A stretch of DNA of 20,472 bases. It comes from Clostridiales bacterium UBA7001 (lineage in GTDB: Bacteria > Bacillota > Clostridia > TANB77 > CAG-508). Position 1 is the stretch's first letter. Every line of letters starts with the position of its first letter. A model generated the notes under the pieces. It was given only the letters and a program-made list of their open reading frames with translations, searched no databases and had not been told where the DNA came from. A program made the position numbers and the translations under genes. The stretch is taken from NCBI GenBank assembly GCA_002449785.1, contig DJXP01000029.1:1-20472 (forward strand), in the 5' to 3' direction. Positions 14,759-20,472 of the stretch are shown here, one piece after another.

Positions 14759-15856
14759 ATGCAAGAAAATGAGGTTACAAGACCAACTATAATGGAAATA
14801 GATATAAAAGCTTTTGAAGAAAATGTTAATCAGATACAAAAGTATGTGGGGAATAATATTACTCTTATTCCTATTATAAAAGCAAATGGATATGGAACAT
14901 TTATAAATACAAGAATAGAAGTATTAAACAAATTTGATATTGTTGCAGTAGCTTTAGTTGATGAGGCTGTTACATTAAGAAAACTAGGATATTCAAAAGA
15001 AATTTTAGTAATAAATCAGCCATATATAGATGAGATTGAAAAAATATCAAATTATAATATTACAATAGGGCTTTCATCAAATGAATTCTTAGATAAAATC
15101 ATTAATACTAAAAATGAAATTAAAGTACATTTAGAACTTGAAACAGGTATGGGAAGAACAGGAATTGATGAAAATGATTTAGAAGAATATATAAATAAAG
15201 TAAAATCATGTGATAAAATTGTTGTTCAAGGTGTCTATTCACATATGTCTTCAGCAGATTTTGATGATGACTATACAAATAAGCAAATAGAAATATTTGA
15301 AAATGGTGTAAATTTAATAAAAAAGAATTTTGAAAATTTAAAATATATTCATATTTCAGCTTCAAATGGGATTTTAAATTATAAAAATGCATATTATAAT
15401 GCAACTCGTCCAGGAATAATACTTTATGGGTATGAACCATTTGAAGGAGCAGGTTTAAAAATTCCTTTAAAACCTGTGTGCAAATTGAAATCTAGAATTA
15501 CATTTTTAAAAGAAGTTCCTGAAGGAACTTCAATTGGATACTCAAGAAAATACATAACCTCTAAAAATTCTAAAATTGCTACGATTCCAATAGGATATGC
15601 AGATGGATTTAGAAGAGAATATGCTAAAGAAGGTTATGTTTCTATAAATGGTCAAAGAGCAAAAATTGTTGGAAATATTTGTATGGATAGTTTTATGGCT
15701 GATGTTACAAATATTAAAGACGTTAAAATTGGTGATGATGTTTATATTTGGGACAATAATATAATTACTTTAGATGAAATAGCAGAAAAATGTAATACTA
15801 TAAATTATGAAATAATGAGTACGGTATCAGATAGAGTTCCTAGAATTTTTAAGTAA
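14759..15856 (+). CDS. alr: Alanine racemase
   Basis: Alr interconverts L- and D-alanine with pyridoxal phosphate and supplies D-alanine for peptidoglycan. The 365-residue length is normal. The PLP lysine is Lys41 in IIKANGYG. The catalytic tyrosine is Tyr261 in GTSIGYSRKY, and the C-terminal domain has IPIGYADGFRR, GNICMDSFMADVT and NYEIMSTVSDRVPRIF. The motif after the PLP lysine is KANGYGTF, where the family usually has KA(D/N)AYGHG, a minor deviation close to the active site. AAAGGAG ten bases before ATG 14759 is a good ribosome site. The next gene follows after 15 bases, so alr, the laccase-domain gene and the uracil glycosylase probably share a transcript with addB. Confidence 0.95.
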   Translation: MQENEVTRPTIMEIDIKAFEENVNQIQKYVGNNITLIPIIKANGYGTFINTRIEVLNKFDIVAVALVDEAVTLRKLGYSKEILVINQPYIDEIEKISNYNITIGLSSNEFLDKIINTKNEIKVHLELETGMGRTGIDENDLEEYINKVKSCDKIVVQGVYSHMSSADFDDDYTNKQIEIFENGVNLIKKNFENLKYIHISASNGILNYKNAYYNATRPGIILYGYEPFEGAGLKIPLKPVCKLKSRITFLKEVPEGTSIGYSRKYITSKNSKIATIPIGYADGFRREYAKEGYVSINGQRAKIVGNICMDSFMADVTNIKDVKIGDDVYIWDNNIITLDEIAEKCNTINYEIMSTVSDRVPRIFK

Positions 15857-15871
15857 GAGGAGATATACTTT

Positions 15872-16648
15872 ATGTTTAACAATGCAAATATTTTATATAA
15901 CTCAAAAAATGGAATTGAATATATTCAATTTAAAAAACTATTAGAATTAGGAATAAAACATGCATATACACTAAAGGGAGATAATATTAATTTTAGAAGT
16001 AATTCTCCAGAGGAAAAAGAAAGTTATAAAAAAATTTTTTCAGCTGTTGGATTAGATGTAAATACACTTGTTAAACCACTTCAAAAACATACATCTAATG
16101 TTAGATGTATAAATAGAGTTATGGAAAAATTAGAATTAGAAAATGTTGATGGACTAATAACAGATAGTAAAGGGATTACATTAGTTAGTACAAATGCTGA
16201 TTGCATTTTATTTTTAATATATGACCCTGTAAAAAAAGTAATAGCAAATGTGCATTCTGGATGGAGAGGTACATTTCAGAAAATCCTTCAAAAAGCAGTT
16301 GTTAAAATGATTAATTGCTATAAAAGTAATCCTGAAGATATTTTGGTTTTCATTTCACCTAGTATTAGAAAATGTCATTTTGAAGTTGATACTGATGTAA
16401 AAGATTTATGTGAATATATTTTTGCATTTACAAATAAAACTCATGAATTTATTTTAAAAAAAGATACAAATAATAAATATTTAATAGACACTGTTCTTAT
16501 AAATAAAATTTTGCTTCAAGACTTAGGAATAAAAGATGAAAATATTATAGATTCTGGAATATGTAGTGTTTGTAATTCTAATAAAATTAATTCATATAGA
16601 GTAGAAGGTAAAGAATTTAAGCTAGCCACTGCATTAATAAGTTTATAA
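15872..16648 (+). CDS. YlmD/YfiH-type laccase-domain (multicopper polyphenol oxidase family) protein
   Basis: A 258-residue protein of the family formerly called 'multicopper polyphenol oxidase, laccase domain'. Characterised members are zinc enzymes acting on purine nucleosides (phosphorylase and deaminase activity), and E. coli YfiH (PgeF) affects peptidoglycan composition. The metal ligands are His73 in LQKHTSNV, Cys111 in STNADCILFL and His128 in ANVHSGWRGT; Cys and His have the usual 17-residue spacing. The second conserved block is ISPSIRKCHFEVDTDV, and the end is ICSVCNSNKINSYRVEG. GAGGAG nine bases upstream of ATG 15872 sets the start. It lies between alr and the uracil glycosylase. 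Given the neighbour alr, a link with cell-wall precursor quality control is possible but is only inference. Confidence 0.92.
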   Translation: MFNNANILYNSKNGIEYIQFKKLLELGIKHAYTLKGDNINFRSNSPEEKESYKKIFSAVGLDVNTLVKPLQKHTSNVRCINRVMEKLELENVDGLITDSKGITLVSTNADCILFLIYDPVKKVIANVHSGWRGTFQKILQKAVVKMINCYKSNPEDILVFISPSIRKCHFEVDTDVKDLCEYIFAFTNKTHEFILKKDTNNKYLIDTVLINKILLQDLGIKDENIIDSGICSVCNSNKINSYRVEGKEFKLATALISL

Positions 16649-16682
16649 ATAAAATTATAGAAGGAATTGAATAACTAAGAAA

Positions 16683-17249
16683 ATGTATGATAATTTGGAA
16701 GAATTAGAAAAAATTGTAGAAAAATGTAATAAGTGCGAATTGTGTAAAAATAGGACAAATTCAGTATTTGGAACTGGAAATATTAATGCTGATATAATGT
16801 TTATTGGTGAAGGACCAGGAGCAGATGAAGATATGGAAGGGATTCCATTTGTTGGTAAAGCCGGTAAACTTATGAATCAAGCATTTATTGGACTTGGTAT
16901 TAATAGAGAAAATGTATATATTGCAAATATAGTAAAATGCCGCCCACCTAATAATAGAGTACCTTCAAAACAAGAAGCAATGATATGTATGGATTATTTA
17001 AGAAACCAAGTACTACTTATAAAGCCAAAAATTATAGTGCTTTTAGGAAATACTGCTCTTAAAAATATTATAGGCGAAAATTATGGAATAACATCAAGTA
17101 GAGGAAAATGGATTGAAAAAAAGGGTATAAAATATATGCCAACATTTCATCCAGCAGCACTTCTTAGAGATGAAAGCAAAAAATTAGACTTTTGGAAGGA
17201 CATAGAACTTGTAAAAAAAGAAGCAGAAAAGAACAATTTTATAATATAA
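16683..17249 (+). CDS. Type-4 uracil-DNA glycosylase (iron-sulphur UDG)
   Basis: This enzyme removes uracil produced by cytosine deamination or misincorporation. The 188 residues match family 4 UDGs. The 4Fe-4S ligands are Cys15, Cys18, Cys86 and Cys102, with the CxxC and C-x15-C spacings. Motif 1 is GEGPGADED (residues 42-50) followed by PFVGKAGKLMNQ, the mid motif is NIVKCRPPNNR, and motif 2 is HPAALLR (156-162). Family 4 is typical of thermophiles and also common in clostridia. The only plausible start is ATG 16683, since an in-frame stop lies at 16668-16670, yet the nearest ribosome site (GAAGGA, 16660-16665) is 17 bases away, unusually far. It closes the forward gene run and ends next to a bidirectional terminator. 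Confidence 0.93.
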   Translation: MYDNLEELEKIVEKCNKCELCKNRTNSVFGTGNINADIMFIGEGPGADEDMEGIPFVGKAGKLMNQAFIGLGINRENVYIANIVKCRPPNNRVPSKQEAMICMDYLRNQVLLIKPKIIVLLGNTALKNIIGENYGITSSRGKWIEKKGIKYMPTFHPAALLRDESKKLDFWKDIELVKKEAEKNNFII

Positions 17250-17250
17250 A

Positions 17251-17279
17251 AAAATGGGGCTTTTTTATAGCCCCATTTT
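17251..17279. terminator. Bidirectional terminator between converging genes
   Basis: A perfect 11-bp stem, AAAATGGGGCT (17251-17261) with its complement at 17269-17279, closes a seven-base T-rich loop. The A and T runs on the two sides let it serve the uracil glycosylase on the plus strand and the zincin-like gene on the minus strand. Confidence 0.85.
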
Positions 17280-17287
17280 CAATTTTA

Positions 17288-18418
17288 TTAATAATCTTTT
17301 TCTCTTACAAATTCTTCAAATAGAAGTTTTAGTTTTGAAAACAATGTTTTGAAAAACTGGAATCCGTAAGTATTTTCTTGTACTGATGTAAGTTCATTTG
17401 TTATAGATTGAGCAGTTAAAATATTACCATATTTTTCAATGAATTCTTGTTTTTCTTCTAATCTATTTGTCATTTCAATGTAAAATTCATTAAAATAATT
17501 ATAATTCTCAGCATATATTAATACATTTTTGAAATTATATAAATGTTCTCTAAAATTTTTAATATCTTCAATAGTCCTAATAGAATTAAACTCTTTTTCA
17601 AAACAATTTTGTAAAATAATGTTTTGAGTTTCTAATGTTTTTTCAAAGATTATATTTTTTAGTGAATCTATTTTATTATTAATTTTTTGAATTTTTTCTG
17701 CATCTTTTTCAGTATTGTTTGAGTATAATGAAAGTTTATGAATCTCATTTGAAAGCAAAGCTTCATATTCAAATATTAAGTCAAAGTTCTTTTCTATTTT
17801 TGAATACGTTTTTGCACTTGATTTAGCAATAAATGTGTTTTTGAAAACATCATTACTATAAAAAGTACTATGATATAGAGCATAAGAACCTGTAAAATAA
17901 ATCATTTCGTTTAGTAAAGTAGTTTGTATAGGATAAAAATCTGGACTTATTGTTGATAATTCCATATTATAGTATTTTACATTATCAGTTTTTGCTTCTG
18001 TTGCAACTGAAGCCATGTGCTGAACAGCAGCTTCATTTATTGCCATACCATTACCTGTTTTTGGATTATATAATCCAAGTCTAAGTAGTTTGCCAGAATT
18101 ATTCTTTAATTCTTGCATAAAATGTATACATTCATGAACGGCTAAAGTATTAAGATCATCTAAGTTCATGTTTTTACTGAAATAAATAGAATTATTTTTA
18201 TAAAAATATTTAGCCATTGCCATATCGTTTGGCATTTCAGCTATATACATATTAAGCCTAGATATAGAAATAAATAGATCATTTTGGTTAATACTATGTT
18301 CAGGAAAAGAATTTGCAATTGATTTTGAGATAATAGTTGCAATTTTATTTACTTCTAAAGTATTTAGTTTTCCAACAACTCTAATGCCTTCTTTTTTTAA
18401 GGCAGAATTAATACTCAT
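17288..18418 (-). CDS. Uncharacterised gluzincin-like metallopeptidase-type protein
   Basis: I do not recognise this 376-residue protein by name. Near its first quarter it has AVHECIHFMQE, a zinc-binding HExxH at His95-Glu96-Cys97-Ile98-His99. About 30 residues later is GMAINEAAVQHMAS, where Glu129 sits in an NEA context like the third zinc ligand of thermolysin-type gluzincins (GAINEAISD). Together these suggest a zinc peptidase fold. There is no signal peptide or transmembrane helix, so it would be cytoplasmic or released by another route. Residues 200-340 are helical and Lys/Glu/Asn-rich, with likely coiled coils (KDAEKIQKINNKIDSLKN), and the C terminus is aromatic. AAGGAG lies just before the ATG. 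It is divergent from a secreted papain-type protease across 304 bp. Whether it is active, and on what, is unknown. Confidence 0.8.
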   Translation of the reverse strand: MSINSALKKEGIRVVGKLNTLEVNKIATIISKSIANSFPEHSINQNDLFISISRLNMYIAEMPNDMAMAKYFYKNNSIYFSKNMNLDDLNTLAVHECIHFMQELKNNSGKLLRLGLYNPKTGNGMAINEAAVQHMASVATEAKTDNVKYYNMELSTISPDFYPIQTTLLNEMIYFTGSYALYHSTFYSNDVFKNTFIAKSSAKTYSKIEKNFDLIFEYEALLSNEIHKLSLYSNNTEKDAEKIQKINNKIDSLKNIIFEKTLETQNIILQNCFEKEFNSIRTIEDIKNFREHLYNFKNVLIYAENYNYFNEFYIEMTNRLEEKQEFIEKYGNILTAQSITNELTSVQENTYGFQFFKTLFSKLKLLFEEFVREKDY

Positions 18419-18722
18419 TTGTAACTCCTTAAAATCTAATATATACTATATTATAACTTAAAAGTTTATTAAGATACATATCATTATCATTAAGATATGA
18501 TTACAATTGCGTTACATCAAGGCTTTTTTGCAAAGTTACATAAATTTAACATAATTTCTAAATGATGTATTTCCGTAATAAAAAATTAGTATAAAAAAAC
18601 ATATAACCTTAGAAACTCATGGTTTTGATTTGATTTTTTGTACCAAAAGTGGTATAATTAATATGTGGAACATTTTTTTATTAATGAATTAATGATTAAT
18701 AAATATAAAAGGAAGAGTTATT
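18419..18722. other. Divergent intergenic region between zincin-like and papain-like genes
   Basis: This 304-bp AT-rich gap holds the ribosome site of the minus-strand gene (18424-18430), a weak minus-strand -10 (TATAAT, about 18448-18453) with no good -35, the plus-strand promoter at 18630-18658 and the ribosome site at 18709-18715. A direct repeat GTTACAT occurs twice near 18511-18542. No small gene is credible here. Confidence 0.6.
18630..18658 (+). promoter_or_regulatory. Promoter of the papain-like gene with internal operator
   Basis: TTGATT (18630-18635) and TATAAT (18653-18658) have a 17-bp spacer. The inverted repeat TACCA-AAAG-TGGTA (18641-18654) fills the spacer and touches the -10 box. 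A bound repressor there would block RNA polymerase. Confidence 0.6.
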
Positions 18723-20472
18723 ATGAAATTATCAAATGAAAAAATTAAAATAATTTGTATTGGGATTATTTTTGTTATTATAAGTTTAACCAATACCGTT
18801 TTAGCAACAGAATTTGAATTAGTTACAAATTCTGAATATGAGAGTTGGAATAGTTTACCACTAGAAGAAAAAAGTAAACAACTAATGCCTAGAACTTCTT
18901 CTACAGTAGTTCCAGAAAATATCTTAAATAGATATAAAAATAGAAGTAAAAGAAAATATTCTATGTTAGATTTTGGAGTTAATGGTATAACAAACTTAAA
19001 AGACACCTTAGGTGCATCTGCTCAAGATTCAAGATATACATTAGCATATAATCTAAATTTAAGAGTAGAAAATCAAAAGGATACTAATGAATGTTGGGCT
19101 TTTTCTACAATTAAAGCACTAGAAACAAATATAGCATTATCTAACTACGAGAATAGCTTGGAGAACTTTTCTGAAAGACATATGGATTATGCAACTTCTC
19201 AAAGCTTTTATGATGGTACAAACGAAATGGGACTTGAAAGAGAAGCAAAAGATGGTGGTTTACCTATTTCTGGCTTAGCATATTTAATTAATGGACAAGG
19301 TGCAGTATTAGAAGATAATATGCCATTTGAAAATAATTATAATAAAATTAGTATTAATGATATAGACCAAGAAGTAGATACTGTTGTTACAGATTATATT
19401 GTTTTTCCAAATGTTGTAAAAAAATATGTAAAGAATTCAAGTGGAAATACAACATCAGTAAAATATTATGATGGTTCAAATAATGAATACTCAGCAGAAG
19501 AATTACAAGCAGTAAGAAATATGTTTAAACAGCATATTATTAGCAATGGTGCTATTATTACAATGAATGGTGGAAATTATTCTCAATATTACAATAATAA
19601 ATCAAATCCATTTAAGGCTACAGCATATAATTGTAATGACGATTCAAAAATAAGAGACCATGCAATTGCAATAGTTGGTTGGGATGACAATTACTCTAAG
19701 GATAATTTTGCAGAAGGAGCTAAACCTTTAGCAGATGGTGCATATATTTGTTTGAACTCATATGGTGAAACTTCTTTTGATAATGGATATATATATGTTT
19801 CATATGAAGATAAATTCATAGAAGAAGAAATGTATGGAATTACAGGAACTAAAAAAATAAATTTTGAGAATATTTATCAATATGATACATTTGGTGGAGT
19901 ATTTAACATTGGAACTAGAAGCGTTTCAACAGGATATATTGGTACAAAATTTTCAAGAGTAGCTGAAGAACCGGAAATGTTAAATTATGTAGGTGTAACA
20001 ATTCCTAAATATTCTACAATTAATATATATGTTAATCCAAATGGTTCTGATTTTGATAAAAATAATTTGATAAAAGTAGATAATGAGGTAAATGTATTAG
20101 AGCCTGGTTATCATAGAATTAGAATAACACCAACAGAATTGAGTAGTTCTGAATTTTCAATTGTAGTTGAACAAACTTGCCAAGATAATTCATTTTACTT
20201 TTCTGTTGAGGGACCTCAAGCAGGAACAGCATATAAAAATGTAAGCTCTGAAAATAAAAGTTTTGTATCTGTTAATGGTACAGAATGGATGAATTTAAAT
20301 GAAATTAATGTTGGAACAATAGATACTAATAAAGCAGATGTTTGTATAAAAGCATTTACTAATTTGAAAAGTTCAGAAGAACCATATGAACCTATAGACC
20401 CAGATGATCCAGCCCCAGTAGATCCGGATCCAACAGTAGATCCAGAGCCAACAGTAGACCCAGAACCAACAG
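18723..20472 (+). CDS. Secreted papain-family (C1) cysteine protease with lectin-like domain, 3' end cut
   Basis: The frame is open from ATG 18723 to the window end, 583 codons. A signal peptide fills residues 1-28, with probable cleavage after VLA. Residues about 29-105 look like a propeptide. The C1 catalytic domain follows: Gln118 (oxyanion hole) and Cys124 in ENQKDTNECWAFSTI, His313 in DHAIAIVGWDDNY, and Asn345 in YICLNSYGE. About 383-548 matches the lectin-like beta domain found after this protease type in clostridia and archaea (TFGGVFNIGT near 390, C-terminal IKAFTN). From 553 a Pro/Asp/Glu/Thr repeat begins (VDPEPT units of 18 bp), a cell-wall-spanning linker; a sortase signal or more repeats may lie beyond the window. 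AAGGAAG seven bases before the ATG sets the start. It is probably displayed on or released from the surface. The exact substrate is unknown. Confidence 0.92.
   Translation, partial: MKLSNEKIKIICIGIIFVIISLTNTVLATEFELVTNSEYESWNSLPLEEKSKQLMPRTSSTVVPENILNRYKNRSKRKYSMLDFGVNGITNLKDTLGASAQDSRYTLAYNLNLRVENQKDTNECWAFSTIKALETNIALSNYENSLENFSERHMDYATSQSFYDGTNEMGLEREAKDGGLPISGLAYLINGQGAVLEDNMPFENNYNKISINDIDQEVDTVVTDYIVFPNVVKKYVKNSSGNTTSVKYYDGSNNEYSAEELQAVRNMFKQHIISNGAIITMNGGNYSQYYNNKSNPFKATAYNCNDDSKIRDHAIAIVGWDDNYSKDNFAEGAKPLADGAYICLNSYGETSFDNGYIYVSYEDKFIEEEMYGITGTKKINFENIYQYDTFGGVFNIGTRSVSTGYIGTKFSRVAEEPEMLNYVGVTIPKYSTINIYVNPNGSDFDKNNLIKVDNEVNVLEPGYHRIRITPTELSSSEFSIVVEQTCQDNSFYFSVEGPQAGTAYKNVSSENKSFVSVNGTEWMNLNEINVGTIDTNKADVCIKAFTNLKSSEEPYEPIDPDDPAPVDPDPTVDPEPTVDPEPT
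20420..20472 (+). repeat. 18-bp tandem repeat coding VDPEPT linker
   Basis: From about 20420 the sequence repeats units of the form CCAACAGTAGATCCAGAG with small changes, reading PTVDPE in frame. The array continues to the window edge, so its copy number is unknown. Confidence 0.8.

Noticed and set aside
15120..15440. 106-residue minus-strand open frame
   Set aside because: It lies wholly within alr, has His/Leu/Tyr-biased composition typical of a reverse-complement shadow, and has no supporting start signals.
18689..19006. Minus-strand open frame opposite the start of the papain-like gene
   Set aside because: Hydrophobic shadow of the signal peptide region; the plus-strand gene has a ribosome site, signal peptide and catalytic motifs.

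Overview
The window is AT-rich DNA with the signature of a Gram-positive, low-GC Firmicute, most likely an uncultured or gut-type member of the Clostridia. The evidence is AT-biased codon use, strong AGGAGG-type ribosome sites, TTGACA/TATAAT promoters with 16-17 bp spacers, U-tailed intrinsic terminators, and a gene set that includes plsX-acpP-rnc, addB, alr, a YitT membrane protein and an exported papain-like protease with a Pro/Asp/Glu-rich tail. TGA is used as a stop (end of rnc), so the code is not Mycoplasma-like. The species cannot be named from the sequence.

Layout. (1) 1-1046: the 3' part of tuf (EF-Tu) and its terminator. (2) 1049-1301: a 253-bp nested palindrome resembling a miniature inverted-repeat element, placed directly after the tuf terminator. 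(3) 1339-3692: an unrecognised 253-residue protein, then plsX and acpP (phospholipid and fatty-acid synthesis), each with its own promoter. (4) 3752-4509: a decayed Sel1-repeat gene with a frameshift, a stop and an LRR-like tail. (5) 4550-6355: rnc (RNase III) overlapping a radical SAM gene of the Elp3-like type. (6) 6398-8491: a very short promoter-terminator cassette, an Rpn/PD-(D/E)XK family gene with a 12-bp tandem repeat, and a YitT-family membrane protein. (7) 8471-9074: two small paralogous XRE regulators on the minus strand with operator-like repeats at their promoters. (8) 9239-17249: a forward run of an OGG-type 8-oxoguanine glycosylase, a membrane-anchored transglutaminase-like protein, addB, alr, a YlmD/YfiH laccase-domain protein and a type-4 uracil-DNA glycosylase, closed by a bidirectional terminator. 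(9) 17288-20472: an unrecognised gluzincin-like protein (HECIH, then NEAAVQH) on the minus strand, divergent from a secreted papain-family protease that runs off the window.

How it fits together. The core is housekeeping: translation (tuf), membrane lipid synthesis (plsX, acpP), RNA processing (rnc), DNA repair (OGG, AddB, type-4 UDG) and peptidoglycan precursor supply (alr). It is interrupted by accessory or decaying DNA: the palindrome, the Sel1 remnant, the Rpn gene and a GC-rich structured patch at the addB/alr junction. I saw no tRNA, rRNA, CRISPR array or intact insertion sequence. The best candidates for something undescribed are the nested palindrome after tuf, the mini-transcript cassette at 6398-6480, the GC-rich addB/alr junction and the divergent zincin/papain pair.
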